Of a stretch of DNA of 64,000 nucleotides, positions 1 to 8,657 are shown piece after piece. Every line of letters starts with the position of its first letter. The stretch's first letter is position 1. Source of the DNA: Arthrobacter sp. B2a2-09 (GTDB taxonomy: Bacteria > Actinomycetota > Actinomycetes > Actinomycetales > Micrococcaceae); assembly GCF_027587375.1 (NCBI RefSeq), contig NZ_JAMXIC010000012.1, forward strand, positions 66,133 to 130,132, read 5' to 3'. The notes under the pieces are model-generated. The model was not told where the DNA came from, made no database searches, and was given only the letters and a program-made list of their open reading frames with translations. A program made the translations under genes and the position numbers.

Positions 1-29
1 CTGACGAGGCCTGCGCCGAGGACTGAGCC

Positions 30-1502
30 CTACTGCAGCGTCGCCGTCAGTCGCGCTACGTTGTCCACGTACTTTGCAAGCATCGGCCGGTGCAACCAGC
101 CCTGCAGGGTCAGCTCCCGGCACATTTCCCGGTAGCTCGACTCCACGGAGCGCATGCTGTCCACGGCCTCGGCGCCCAGGAGCATCACGGACACCTCCAT
201 GTTGAGCGAGAAGGAGCGCATGTCCATGTTGCTGGAGCCGAGGACCGCCACTTCCTCGTCGATGGTGAAGTGCTTGGCGTGCAGCACGTACGGCGCGCGG
301 TAGAGGTAAATCCGTACCCCGGCTTCCAGCAGCGCCTCATAGTAAGAGCGCTGGGCATGGTGGACCAGGAACTGGTCGCCCTTCTCGGAGACGAAAAGTT
401 CCACGTCAACGCCACGCTGGGCCGCCGTCGTAATGGCGTACAGCAGCGAATCGTCAGGCACGAAGTACGGGCTGCAGATAGAGATGCGGTGCTGGGCCGA
501 GTAAATCAGCGTGTTGAAAAGGCGCAGGTTGTTTTCCGTGACAAACCCCGGGCCGCTGGGAACCACCTGGGCCGTTATTCGGCCTGGTGTTGCTTGGACC
601 GAGGCCTGCAGCTGGTGCTCGAGGGATTCATCGGTTTCGCTGAGCCAGTCGGTAGCGAAGACGACGTTGAGGGTGGCAACGATCGGCCCCTCCATCCGCG
701 CCATGAGTTCCACCCATTTACGCCCGGCGCGTCGGTGTTTGGGGTTGTTGTAGGAGGGCTCGATCAGGTTCTGGGAACCCGTGAAGGCAATTTCGCCGTC
801 GATTACCAGGATTTTCCGGTGGTTCCGCAAATCCGGGCGACGCCACTGGCCGTGGATGGGCAACAACGGCAACATGCGGCGCCACTGGATCTGGCCTCGC
901 TTGAGCCTTCGGACCAGCTTTCGGTAGCCGGGGATCCGCAGCGTGCCGATGTGGTCGAACAGAAGGCGGACGCTGACGCCGCGCGCGGCTGCGTTTTCCA
1001 ACTCGGTGAGGAGTTCGTCCGTGACGGAGTCACTGCTCATGATGTAGAACTCAGCATTGACGAACTTCTTGGCCTCCCGGACCGCTTCCGCCATGGCCTT
1101 GATGGACTCCCCGTATCCGGGGATCAGCTCTACGGAGTTGCCGTCCACCATCGGCAGCGAGCCAAGGCGCCGGTTCAGTTCACCAGCCGACGTCACCCAT
1201 TCGGGTCCCGAGTATTTGCTGACGACGTCGGCGAGCGCCGAAGTGCCGGCACGCACCCGTTCGTTGACTTCCTCCTGCTGTTCACGACGACGGCGGGACA
1301 GCCGGAAATTGCCGAACAGCAGGAACAGGACGAACCCGACGGACGGAACGAGGAAGACGGCCAGGAGCCAGGCCATGGCCGTGGTGGGTCGGCGGTTACC
1401 GGGGATGACCCCGAGCAGCACGATGCGCAAGATGATCTCAACGATGGCCCACGCGCTGAGGAGCCAGGTCCACTCCAGCCCGAACTGAAAAGGAAACAGC
1501 AC
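30..1502 (-). CDS. cls: Cardiolipin synthase (phospholipase D superfamily)
   Basis: This 490-residue membrane enzyme is expected to join two phosphatidylglycerol molecules into cardiolipin. Two hydrophobic segments (about residues 8-30 and 42-65) form the usual N-terminal anchor, followed by two PLD/HKD motifs: HRKILVIDG starting near H228 and HAKHFTIDE near H408, each with the downstream G-S-x-N. Length and layout match bacterial ClsA-type enzymes. The start is a GTG preceded by a G-rich stretch, so the exact start is moderately secure. It is divergent from the gene at 1612. Another PLD phosphatidyltransferase is possible but less likely given the N-terminal anchor. Confidence 0.92.
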   Translation of the reverse strand: MLFPFQFGLEWTWLLSAWAIVEIILRIVLLGVIPGNRRPTTAMAWLLAVFLVPSVGFVLFLLFGNFRLSRRRREQQEEVNERVRAGTSALADVVSKYSGPEWVTSAGELNRRLGSLPMVDGNSVELIPGYGESIKAMAEAVREAKKFVNAEFYIMSSDSVTDELLTELENAAARGVSVRLLFDHIGTLRIPGYRKLVRRLKRGQIQWRRMLPLLPIHGQWRRPDLRNHRKILVIDGEIAFTGSQNLIEPSYNNPKHRRAGRKWVELMARMEGPIVATLNVVFATDWLSETDESLEHQLQASVQATPGRITAQVVPSGPGFVTENNLRLFNTLIYSAQHRISICSPYFVPDDSLLYAITTAAQRGVDVELFVSEKGDQFLVHHAQRSYYEALLEAGVRIYLYRAPYVLHAKHFTIDEEVAVLGSSNMDMRSFSLNMEVSVMLLGAEAVDSMRSVESSYREMCRELTLQGWLHRPMLAKYVDNVARLTATLQ

Positions 1503-1599
1503 CCCACACCCCCACGGTCAAACAACTAGTCAAAGAACTAACAGTCAGCCCAGCCTATCTGGCGCACCGCTCCTAACTGCTCGTTCTGTGGGCCCGCAC

Positions 1600-1605
1600 T
1601 AAGCT
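1600..1605 (+). promoter_or_regulatory. Putative -10 box of a leaderless promoter
   Basis: TAAGCT lies six bases before the ATG at 1612, with no Shine-Dalgarno between them. This spacing puts the transcription start at or next to the start codon. No clear -35 is seen. It is one of several similar sites in the window. Confidence 0.45.
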
Positions 1606-1611
1606 GGAAGC

Positions 1612-2553
1612 ATGACTTTACCTGCCTCGACGGTCCTCGTTTTCCTGGATCCAGCGTTCGAAAACGGCCGCATCGCCGATTCCAGCCAACCGCAGCTCAT
1701 GGCAACTGACCTGGGCGCCACCCGAGGTGATGGCGTCTTCGAGTCGCTGCTCGCCGTCGAGGGCCGTGCGCGGAAGGTCCAAGCGCACCTGAACAGGCTC
1801 GAGAGCTCAGCCCGCGCACTGGACCTCAACATTCCCGAGCGGGACGTCTGGCGCCGTGCCATCGACACCGCGATCACCGAATTCCGCGACGCCTTCCCCG
1901 CGCCAAGCCCAGCCGAGGACGAGGTAGTCGTCAAACTTCTGGTGACGCGCGGAGTGGAAGGCGCCTCGACTCCTACTTGCTGGATCCAGGCTTCGCCGTC
2001 CCCCGCGGGCAGTCGCCGGCAGCGCGAGACCGGCATCGACGTCGTACTTCTTGACCGTGGCTTCGACACAGAGGCGGGCGACCGCGCTCCCTGGCTGCTG
2101 CTCGGCGCGAAGACGCTGTCCTACGCCGTGAACATGGCTGCGCTGCGCTACGCGCACAAGCAAGGTGCGGACGACGCCATCTTCACCTCAACAGACGGCC
2201 GTGTCCTGGAGGGCCCGACGTCGACGGTGTTGCTTGCGCATGTTGAAGCGGTCGACGACGGCGCCGGCTCGGTACACACGGTCAAACGCCTCATCACTCC
2301 GCAACTGGACAGCGGCATCCTGCCGGGCACATCCCAGGACGCGCTTTTCACCAAGGCGAAGGCCGCGGGCTGGGAGCTCGGCTACGGCCCGCTGGTCCCG
2401 GAAGACCTGTTCGACGCGGACGCGGTGTGGTTGATCTCGAGCATCCGGCTCATCGCGCCCGTCAACCATGTGGACGGCAGGGAGATCGGCACCCCGGCAA
2501 TGCGCAAACAGCTGACGGCCGAGCTCAACGAGCTGTTCGCGGGGATTGAGTAG
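1612..2553 (+). CDS. pabC: Aminodeoxychorismate lyase-like PLP enzyme (class IV aminotransferase)
   Basis: The 313-residue protein has the fold-type IV PLP layout. RGDGVFES (about residues 38-45) is the typical N-terminal motif, LLLGAKTLSY carries the likely Schiff-base lysine K167, and DGRVLEGPTSTVLL matches the late cofactor-loop motif of 4-amino-4-deoxychorismate lyases, which release p-aminobenzoate for folate synthesis. Branched-chain or D-amino-acid aminotransferases share the fold, so the exact reaction is inferred; no pabA/pabB is in view. The start is an ATG with a -10-like box directly upstream, suggesting a leaderless mRNA. The gene converges on the DinB gene across a type-A palindrome. 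Confidence 0.8.
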   Translation: MTLPASTVLVFLDPAFENGRIADSSQPQLMATDLGATRGDGVFESLLAVEGRARKVQAHLNRLESSARALDLNIPERDVWRRAIDTAITEFRDAFPAPSPAEDEVVVKLLVTRGVEGASTPTCWIQASPSPAGSRRQRETGIDVVLLDRGFDTEAGDRAPWLLLGAKTLSYAVNMAALRYAHKQGADDAIFTSTDGRVLEGPTSTVLLAHVEAVDDGAGSVHTVKRLITPQLDSGILPGTSQDALFTKAKAAGWELGYGPLVPEDLFDADAVWLISSIRLIAPVNHVDGREIGTPAMRKQLTAELNELFAGIE

Positions 2554-2582
2554 GGGGGCTTCGAGCGAGCTGCTACTGGCTG

Positions 2583-2648
2583 CCCAACTAACTAGCAGTA
2601 GATGTCGTTTAGAGCGCTCTAAACGACAACTATTGCGAGTCACTTGGG
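2583..2648. repeat. Type-A palindromic repeat, copy 1
   Basis: A 66-bp interrupted palindrome begins CCCAACTAACTAGCA and ends GCGAGTCACTTGGG, with a central hairpin TGTCGTTTAGAG/CTCTAAACGACA. It lies between the convergent genes ending at 2553 and 2640. The TGA stop of the DinB gene and its last two codons (CCC AAG) are inside the repeat. It could act as a bidirectional terminator or a REP-like element. Sister copies start at 8698, 16612 and 45000. Confidence 0.85.
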
Positions 2649-3149
2649 TGCGGTGATCTGTTCGCGCAGGATGTCTGCGTGCCCGCAGTGTTGTGCAAGC
2701 TCCCGGAGCATGTGGAGGTAGACCCAGCGCAGCGGGAGCGGACCGCGTCGGTTGCCGTTGAGCATGTCGTCGAGCCCCAATGACGATGTCGCCTGGCGCG
2801 ATGCTTCGCATGTCTCGCGGTGTGCTTGCTGGACTTCAGCGATGGTGTCGCCGTCGTCGAGGATAAACGATTCGTCCGGCGTCGCAGGGATGCCGATCTC
2901 GGCGCGGGAACGGCACGTGATGGCTTCGTCGAACCAGACCTTCTCGACGAAGGTCGCGTGTTTCACGAGGCCCAGCAAGGTGGTCCGGGACGGGACCAAC
3001 GACCGCCGGGCCTGTTCCTCCGTCAACCCGTTCAAACAGTCATTGAGCGCACGCCGGTGCTCGTCGATGAATGCCTCGAATTGGATCCGAATTGGCTGGT
3101 TCAGGTTGTCCTCGGCAAGCGTCACGGTTGCACCTATGTTTTCCGTCAA
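2640..3149 (-). CDS. DinB/DUF664-family protein
   Basis: This 169-residue protein looks like the four-helix DinB superfamily. It has the early helix with IDEHRRAL, a central LLGLVKHATFVEKVWF segment carrying the usual metal-ligand histidine, and a C-terminal LRELAQHCGHADILRE motif with further histidines. Family members are metal-dependent thiol (mycothiol/bacillithiol-type) transferases or stress proteins; the substrate here is unknown. The reading frame opens with TTG at 3149, but GTG at 3125 is an equally good start and loses no domain sequence. The last codons are provided by the palindromic repeat at 2583-2648. Confidence 0.75.
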   Translation of the reverse strand: MTENIGATVTLAEDNLNQPIRIQFEAFIDEHRRALNDCLNGLTEEQARRSLVPSRTTLLGLVKHATFVEKVWFDEAITCRSRAEIGIPATPDESFILDDGDTIAEVQQAHRETCEASRQATSSLGLDDMLNGNRRGPLPLRWVYLHMLRELAQHCGHADILREQITAPK

Positions 3150-3260
3150 GCAGGGATTCAGTCAGTATCGACGTGATCCGAGCTTAGCGGCTGTCCTGAA
3201 TTCCGCCGGTGATTGACGTGGGATGCGCCGTCTTTGGCCTGACGATCGTGCGCCGGGGAA

Positions 3261-3266
3261 TAGACT
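3261..3266 (+). promoter_or_regulatory. Putative -10 box of a leaderless promoter
   Basis: TAGACT is followed by exactly six bases and then the ATG at 3273. There is no ribosome-binding site between them, which fits leaderless transcription. Confidence 0.45.
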
Positions 3267-3272
3267 CCGTTC

Positions 3273-4469
3273 ATGCGTCTGGCGATCATTGGAGCGGTTC
3301 TGCTTACGGCCGGTGCCGTGGCGATCGCCACGGGCGCCCTGCCTTTCACCGATCTGATGGCACTCGTGGATCGGGTGGCTCCGATTCTGCTGTTCGTCGT
3401 CGCGATGACGGTTGTGACTGAGCTGTGCAGTGAGGCCGGAGTCTTCCTTTGGACTGCCCGCCGGCTCCGTTATTGGGGCCGCGGATACAGCATTCTCTTG
3501 TGGCTGTTCCTGGCGGTCTTCGCGACCCTAAGTACCGTCTTCCTCTCTTTGGACACAACGGCAGTGCTCCTGACCCCGGTGGTTGTCAGCGTGACGCGGC
3601 AAGCCGGGCTTCCGGCCCTGCCGTTCGCGCTGACGACGGTGTGGCTGGCCAACACCGCAAGCCTGCTGCTGCCCATTTCCAACCTGACCAACCTTCTGGC
3701 CCAGCACAGCCTCGGCGGTATTACTCCGGGCGCATTTGCCGGCCTGATGTGGGCCCCCTCCCTTGTAGCTATTCTGGTGCCGCTGGCCTTTATCGCCATC
3801 GTCTTCCGGCGAGATCTGCGCAACCGTTATTCACGGATCCCGGTTCGGCGGATCAGGCCGGATCAATCAGCCGGAGCCGAATCCAGACCTGCGGCGGCGG
3901 ACCGGGTTCTGCTCGGGTGCAGCGCCGTGGTGCTGGCGCTGCTGCTGCCTGCCTTGGTATCCGGGGTCCCCGTATGGATCCCGGCCCTTGCCGGGGCTGT
4001 AGTGCTGGGCGTGGTGTTCGCGTTCCGGCGCTCCCGGGTTCTTAAGGTGTCGCTGATTCCTTGGTCCCTGCTGCTGTTCGCTTCCGGCCTCTTTCTGGTG
4101 ATGGAAGCAGCCCGGCATCTGGGGGCTCCCGTGTTGCTGGGTCAGCTCGCCGGGCAAGGCCAGGGCTTCCCGGATCTCATTCGGCTCGCTGCGACGGGCG
4201 CCGCCGGTTCCAATGTCCTCAACAATTTGCCTGCATACCTGCTAGCGGAACCGCTGGCGGGGACGCCCGTGCGGATGGCGGCGTTGCTGATCGGAGTCAA
4301 CGCGGGTCCCCTCATCACCCCATGGGCATCCCTGGCCACATTGCTCTGGCACGACCGACTGGTGCGCATGAACGTCCTGATTTCGTGGAGGGGCTACGCA
4401 CTCTTCGGACTGATTGTTGCGCCGCTGACGGTGTTTGCTGCGGTGGCGGTACTCGCAGCCACCGGGTAG
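3273..4469 (+). CDS. ArsB/NhaD-type (SLC13-like) permease
   Basis: The 398-residue protein is almost wholly hydrophobic, with about ten membrane segments and a charged cytoplasmic loop near residues 188-210. The stretches FLSLDTTAVLLTP (about 88-100) and NLTNLL (about 138-143), with a second half containing AAGSNVLNNLPAYL, are the paired helical-hairpin motifs of the ion-transporter superfamily that includes ArsB and NhaD. It may export arsenite or exchange Na+/H+ or carry a dicarboxylate. No ars genes are adjacent, so the substrate is unresolved. It starts directly after a -10-like box. Confidence 0.75.
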   Translation: MRLAIIGAVLLTAGAVAIATGALPFTDLMALVDRVAPILLFVVAMTVVTELCSEAGVFLWTARRLRYWGRGYSILLWLFLAVFATLSTVFLSLDTTAVLLTPVVVSVTRQAGLPALPFALTTVWLANTASLLLPISNLTNLLAQHSLGGITPGAFAGLMWAPSLVAILVPLAFIAIVFRRDLRNRYSRIPVRRIRPDQSAGAESRPAAADRVLLGCSAVVLALLLPALVSGVPVWIPALAGAVVLGVVFAFRRSRVLKVSLIPWSLLLFASGLFLVMEAARHLGAPVLLGQLAGQGQGFPDLIRLAATGAAGSNVLNNLPAYLLAEPLAGTPVRMAALLIGVNAGPLITPWASLATLLWHDRLVRMNVLISWRGYALFGLIVAPLTVFAAVAVLAATG

Positions 4470-4580
4470 TGAGTGCGTTCGGAAGGTGCCGGAGCCTATC
4501 GCCGGGAGCGAAGAATCGGGACAGAATATAGAACAGCTCGGCCGGTACCACCGGAGCCCCACACGTGAAGGATTTGCCTC

Positions 4581-5177
4581 ATGCTCAGTCTGCAGGACAT
4601 CGATAACATCGTCCTCAACGGAGGGATTGTCGTGGATGCCGCCGGGGAGAAAATCGGCTCTGTGGAGCAGATCTTCACCAGTGGTGATTCCGGGGACCCT
4701 GTCTTTGTCACCGTGCGGACTGGATTATTCGGCATGTCCGAGTCCTTCGCCCCGCTTTCCGGAGCCAGCCTTGAGGAATCAGTGATCAGGGTCGCCTTCG
4801 CCAAGGACAAGGTGAAGAACGGCCCGCGCATCGAGAGCGACCGCGGCGTGATCACGGAGACGCAGGAACAGGAACTCTACAGCTATTACGGGCTCGTGAC
4901 CGAGGCATCCAATGATGCCGCCACGGGAACTAGTCCCGAAGATGCGGGGCTCGAGACTGTGGACACCGCCCCCGGGGAGAACGTACCGGAGGAGTCCCCG
5001 CAGATCCCCCCGCCGCACGGCGGCCCGCCACATCCGCATCCGCATCCCCCGCACGGCGGCCCGCCGCCCCCGCATCCGCCGCACCTACACAAACATGTAC
5101 CCCTGCCCCCGCATCCCGGCCCACCCCCACCGCATCGGCCACCCGGGCCCTCGCCGGAACCGGGACACATTCAATAG
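4581..5177 (+). CDS. PRC-barrel protein with His/Pro-rich C-terminal tail
   Basis: Residues 1-95 resemble a PRC-barrel/DUF2171 domain: GGIVVDAAGEKIGSVEQIF, then a beta strand VTVRTGLFG and the downstream VIRVAFAKDKVKNGPRI. PRC barrels occur in RNA-processing and stress-related adaptor proteins. Residues 140-198 are unusual, being built almost entirely of proline, histidine and glycine (blocks such as HGGPPHPHPHPPHGG), so this tail could bind Ni, Co, Zn or Cu or act as a flexible polyproline arm. A GAAGGA ribosome-binding site precedes the ATG. There is no signal peptide, so it is probably cytoplasmic. Confidence 0.75.
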   Translation: MLSLQDIDNIVLNGGIVVDAAGEKIGSVEQIFTSGDSGDPVFVTVRTGLFGMSESFAPLSGASLEESVIRVAFAKDKVKNGPRIESDRGVITETQEQELYSYYGLVTEASNDAATGTSPEDAGLETVDTAPGENVPEESPQIPPPHGGPPHPHPHPPHGGPPPPHPPHLHKHVPLPPHPGPPPPHRPPGPSPEPGHIQ

Positions 5178-5190
5178 CCGAGGCCTGCTT

Positions 5191-5213
5191 GCCGGAGGAT
5201 TTCAGCCTCCGGC
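5191..5213. terminator. Bidirectional hairpin terminator
   Basis: GCCGGAGG and CCTCCGGC form a perfect 8-bp GC-rich stem around a 7-base loop. It lies between two convergent genes and overlaps the last codons of the minus-strand lipoprotein gene. Confidence 0.6.
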
Positions 5214-5762
5214 CGTCATTCTCACCGCGGCGACTCCCCCGCCGGTTGAGGCTGCGGCGGAAGCGCCTGAATAAGGCCGCATCACTAGGACCTGGACATT
5301 GACCGGCCCGGGTTGCAGCTGAACAACACGGGCATGGGGAGTAGAGCAATCGAACGTCTGGTCTTGCGGGGCAAGCCCGGTCCGTGGATCTTGGGCAATG
5401 ACAAGGTGGACATCCGAGGCGCCAACACAGGCTGCCGTCACGGTATATGAGCCCGAGTCCTCCACTCTCGCGCTCTTTCCGACCCCACTGACGGCGCCGT
5501 CCACCGTGCCGGAATCCTCCAGGATCACCGCTCCGGAGGCTGCCCCGAGAAGTTGCTTGGCCACAACGAGGTTGTGGGCTTCGAGCGCCAGCGTTGCCTG
5601 ATCCTTGGTGGGCAGAGGGGCCCTCGGCGGGGAACTCCGGGTGGGCCCGGCAGCTGGTTGCGGATCGCCGGCGTCGGTATATTCACAACCCGACATTCCC
5701 GCCGCGAGCAGCAGCCCTGTCAGTAATATCCCAACGGTTTTGGTTCCCCCATGGCCCACCAT
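5202..5762 (-). CDS. Hypothetical lipoprotein
   Basis: The 186-residue product has a lipoprotein signal peptide: basic start, hydrophobic core GILLTGLLLAAG and lipobox MSGC with acylated C26. A Pro/Ser/Thr linker follows (residues 33-52), and then a small soluble domain with strands such as GSYTVTAACVGASDVHLVI and a C-terminal VQLQPGPVNVQVLV. The beta-rich pattern suggests a surface-anchored sandwich domain, but I do not recognise a family. It is convergent with the PRC-barrel gene and shares its terminator. Confidence 0.75.
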   Translation of the reverse strand: MVGHGGTKTVGILLTGLLLAAGMSGCEYTDAGDPQPAAGPTRSSPPRAPLPTKDQATLALEAHNLVVAKQLLGAASGAVILEDSGTVDGAVSGVGKSARVEDSGSYTVTAACVGASDVHLVIAQDPRTGLAPQDQTFDCSTPHARVVQLQPGPVNVQVLVMRPYSGASAAASTGGGVAAVRMTAGG

Positions 5763-5939
5763 GAGTCCGAGTGTAGCGGGCCGGGTAATTTAGCTTGCCA
5801 AACTCTATTGTGCCGCCATGGCGGCAGTAGTTAACTAGTCCCGTGAACTCTGCTGGGGAAGAGTGATCTACCTCTAGGCCCAGCGGGCACCTGGTTTCAC
5901 GGTGCCGTGGAATCAGCAAAGTTGATGGAGGGCATCATT

Positions 5940-7688
5940 ATGAGTGCAGTTTCTTCGTCCCAGAATTTCAATCACGGTTTTCCCACGCCCGGACCCCAGG
6001 ATCCCTCGCCCCAGAAGGTCATGGATCATGTTTTCTTCCTCTCCGAGGGGGAATGGAAGAAAGTCCGCGAAGAAGAACAATTCGACCACATCGTCATCGG
6101 CAGCGGGTTCTGCGCCTACGCCTTTGCTGAGCGGACACTAAGAGTCAACCCGCACGCACGGATCCTGATCATTGAACGGGGTCCGTTTTTCTTGCCACAG
6201 CACTTCCAAAACCTGCCGCTGCCCTACAAGGAGACACTGGGAGGCCTCTCTGAGACCTTCCCCTGGACCTTGGCAGCTGCCACGGCCACCCAGCCGCCGG
6301 GCAGGATTTCCTGGCAGCACGGCATGGTCCCTTTCTACGGCGGACGCAGCATCATGTGGAGCGCGTGGTGCCCCCGCCCCGAGGAAGATGAAATGCGAGG
6401 CTGGCCGCGGGCAGTGATGGACGCCGCCAAGGCGCACTTCACTTCGGCGGAAGACCTGCTGAACGTAGTTTCGGCGGACCGGATCGACGCCGGACGGTCG
6501 GCCGCCGTCGTCGACCTCATCAACGACACCCGGCCCGTCTACGGAATCATGCAGAAAGCCCTCCAGGAACGGCTTGAGGCGGGCCTGCACAAGATCGATT
6601 CCGCCACCCGCAGCATGCCGGCCCCACTCGCCGCCGCCACCGGCGCGACGTCGGGCGTGGACTTCGCGAAGTTCTCGACGCCGGCGGTCTTCCTTGAACT
6701 GACGGACAAGCAGGCGGCACTTGAGGCCCAAGGCAAGGGCGCCGCTCTCCGCATGGTCACGGACTGCACCGTGTTGAGCGTGCTCCAGCAGGACGGACGG
6801 GCCACTGCGTTGAACACCAACCGCGGCGTGGTGAACGTCGGCAACGCCAACCTGGTCCTGGCCATGGGCACGCTTCCGCCGGCAACCCTGGTCCTCAATT
6901 CCTTCCCGCAGGTCCAGGGCGCCGGCGGGCATTTCAGCGCCCACTTCATCACCTCGGTGGTGGCCCGGGTACCTCGGAAGGATTTTGATTTCAGCGAGCA
7001 ACTCGGCGAGCTGGAGTTGGCGGCCATCTATTTGGCGGGTAAGAGCCCCGCCGGTATGCAGTACCACGTGCAGCTTTCGGTCCTCTCGGACCGTTGCCCG
7101 GACAAGAACGCCCAGAAGTCCGAAAGATACGCCCCCGACGTCGTCGCCACGGCCTCGCTGGCGCAACTGCGGTCATCGGAGGACTACTTGGTGTTCGTTT
7201 GTGCCGTCCTAGGCGAGCTGGACGAAAGCAACCCGGAGAACCACTTGCGGCTTTCAGGCGGGGCGGACCCTACCTGCAACGTCACCTTGCAGGTGTTGGC
7301 CAACGCCACCGACGACGACACCTGGGACACCATGGACGAGGGAACCTTCCAGATGCTGGAGCGGGTCTTGTCCCCCGCCGGCGCGGAGCGCGTCGAATAC
7401 TGGCACGGAGATCCCGACGCCGGAGCCTGGGGTGCCGAGCGTCCCGCCATTCCGGAGCGCCGTGTACCGGGCTTGGTCCACGAAAGCTCGAGCCTGCCAA
7501 TCGGCGAAGAGGAGGACGCCGTCGTCGGGACCGACTATCGCCTCAACGGCGTGCAGAACGTCTTCGTCACGGGGGGCAGCCTCTGGCCCACCGGCGGTTC
7601 CTGGAACCCGACCATGACAATGGTGGCCCTGGCGCAGGACCTCGCCGAAAGACTAGAGGCCGACGGCGGAGCGGCGGCGGCGCCGTGA
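5940..7688 (+). CDS. GMC-type FAD oxidoreductase, pyranose-oxidase-like
   Basis: The 582-residue flavoprotein opens with a dinucleotide-binding motif, HIVIGSGFCAYAFAE (about residues 42-56), and an IIERGPFF segment typical of GMC oxidoreductases. YGGRSIMWSAWCPRP lies where pyranose 2-oxidases carry the flavin-attachment STHW, but no histidine is there, so FAD is probably non-covalent. The C-terminus has VHESSSLPIGEEED and GGSWNPTMTMVALA, which contain the expected catalytic His/Asn pair. ATG 5940 is chosen because GGAGG lies eight bases upstream; an earlier in-frame ATG at 5907 lacks one. Its stop overlaps the next start (GTGA), so it heads a three-gene operon. The substrate is probably a sugar or alcohol, but unknown. 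Confidence 0.85.
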   Translation: MSAVSSSQNFNHGFPTPGPQDPSPQKVMDHVFFLSEGEWKKVREEEQFDHIVIGSGFCAYAFAERTLRVNPHARILIIERGPFFLPQHFQNLPLPYKETLGGLSETFPWTLAAATATQPPGRISWQHGMVPFYGGRSIMWSAWCPRPEEDEMRGWPRAVMDAAKAHFTSAEDLLNVVSADRIDAGRSAAVVDLINDTRPVYGIMQKALQERLEAGLHKIDSATRSMPAPLAAATGATSGVDFAKFSTPAVFLELTDKQAALEAQGKGAALRMVTDCTVLSVLQQDGRATALNTNRGVVNVGNANLVLAMGTLPPATLVLNSFPQVQGAGGHFSAHFITSVVARVPRKDFDFSEQLGELELAAIYLAGKSPAGMQYHVQLSVLSDRCPDKNAQKSERYAPDVVATASLAQLRSSEDYLVFVCAVLGELDESNPENHLRLSGGADPTCNVTLQVLANATDDDTWDTMDEGTFQMLERVLSPAGAERVEYWHGDPDAGAWGAERPAIPERRVPGLVHESSSLPIGEEEDAVVGTDYRLNGVQNVFVTGGSLWPTGGSWNPTMTMVALAQDLAERLEADGGAAAAP

Positions 7689-8086
7689 CCGTCGCCCCGG
7701 CGCTGGACCCGGCGCTCCTTCCCACGGTTCCGCCTATGGGCGTCGCCGATGTGCTGGATCGGCAGGACGGCGTGTATTGGGTGGTGAAGGACGCGAATTC
7801 GGTCTTTCTGTGGGTCAACCAGAACTTCGCGGACCTGGTGGGCATGAGCAAGTCGGAACTGATCGGACACCAGGACTCCCGCGCGGAACACGTTGCGCAC
7901 GACAAGGAAGTGATGGCGAGCGGAAAACCCCTGCTCAACTTCCACGAAACCATCGCCGTCCCCAGCAAGGAGGGCGGCATGGTGAACGTGGACATCGTGA
8001 CCCAAAAAGGGTTGTTGCGTGCCCTGGGCAGCAAGGACATCATCGGCATCACGGTCTGCTTCTCACTGAAGGATCCGGTCACATGA
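7685..8086 (+). CDS. Stand-alone PAS-domain protein
   Basis: The 133-residue protein is essentially one PAS domain: GVYWVVKDANSVFLWVNQNF (about 33-52), FADLVGMSKSELIGH and a closing strand DIIGITVCFSL. There is no kinase, HTH, GGDEF or membrane part. Such single PAS proteins bind flavin, haem or small ligands, or serve as protein adaptors. GTG 7685 overlaps the preceding stop as GTGA, and its own stop overlaps the next start as ATGA. Strict translational coupling to an oxidoreductase implies it works in that pathway, perhaps as a redox or substrate sensor, though this is inference. Confidence 0.8.
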   Translation: MTVAPALDPALLPTVPPMGVADVLDRQDGVYWVVKDANSVFLWVNQNFADLVGMSKSELIGHQDSRAEHVAHDKEVMASGKPLLNFHETIAVPSKEGGMVNVDIVTQKGLLRALGSKDIIGITVCFSLKDPVT

Positions 8087-8625
8087 CCGGATCCGCCGAG
8101 GACTGGATCAAACGGCTGGACATGTCCCCCGCTAGCGTGGGCGGCTGGTTCGCGCCCGCGCTCGTGAGCAACGAGGACATAGCCGGTTCGGCGTTGCCTC
8201 CCCGCTTCGGCGTCGACCATCCGCTCTACAGCTCCAACTGGTACCTGCTGCAGGCCGGGGAGGTTCTCCAGTTGCACGCCCTGAAGCAGGACGAATTGTG
8301 GTTCTTCCACGTGGGGACACCAATCAGTCTGCATGTCTTCTCGCAGGATCCGGACCCTTCGGACCCTGGCTATTCCGTGGCCGGCTATTCCGAAGCCGTG
8401 TTCGGGCCGGACCCGGAGGCAGGCGAAACCTTGCAGGGAGTTGCCCCGCACTCCACGTGGTTCGGGGCGGAGTTGGCCGGTCCAGGATTCGCCTTGGTCA
8501 GCTGCAGCCTCTCGCCGGGGTACGAGAGATCGGATTCCGAGAAGCCCACTAGGGAGGACATCGAGGCGCTCGTTTCGAGGTTCCCGGAGCATGCAGCGCT
8601 GATCCTGCGCCTGGCGGCGGGGTAG
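8083..8625 (+). CDS. Cupin_5 (DUF985) protein
   Basis: The 180-residue protein matches the DUF985 cupin family: the N-terminal WIKRLDMSPASVGGWFA element, HPLYSSNWYLLQAGEVLQLHALKQDELWFFH spread over residues 45-77, and a late VAPHSTWFGAEL segment. The family is structurally RmlC-like; its biochemical role is not established. It ends the GMC/PAS/cupin operon with a 4-base start/stop overlap. A strong hairpin follows the stop, supporting an operon end here. Confidence 0.85.
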   Translation: MTGSAEDWIKRLDMSPASVGGWFAPALVSNEDIAGSALPPRFGVDHPLYSSNWYLLQAGEVLQLHALKQDELWFFHVGTPISLHVFSQDPDPSDPGYSVAGYSEAVFGPDPEAGETLQGVAPHSTWFGAELAGPGFALVSCSLSPGYERSDSEKPTREDIEALVSRFPEHAALILRLAAG

Positions 8626-8657
8626 CCGGGGTTGGTCGGGTAGGCCGGCTTAAACGT

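Noticed and set aside
1..26. Possible last codons of a plus-strand gene (GAC GAG GCC TGC GCC GAG GAC TGA)
   Set aside because: Only seven codons are visible; too little to support a coding call although a convergent gene here is plausible.
90..1529. Long plus-strand open frame opposite cardiolipin synthase
   Set aside because: High-GC shadow: composition rich in His/Arg/Gly/Gln, no family motifs, and a strong HKD protein on the other strand.
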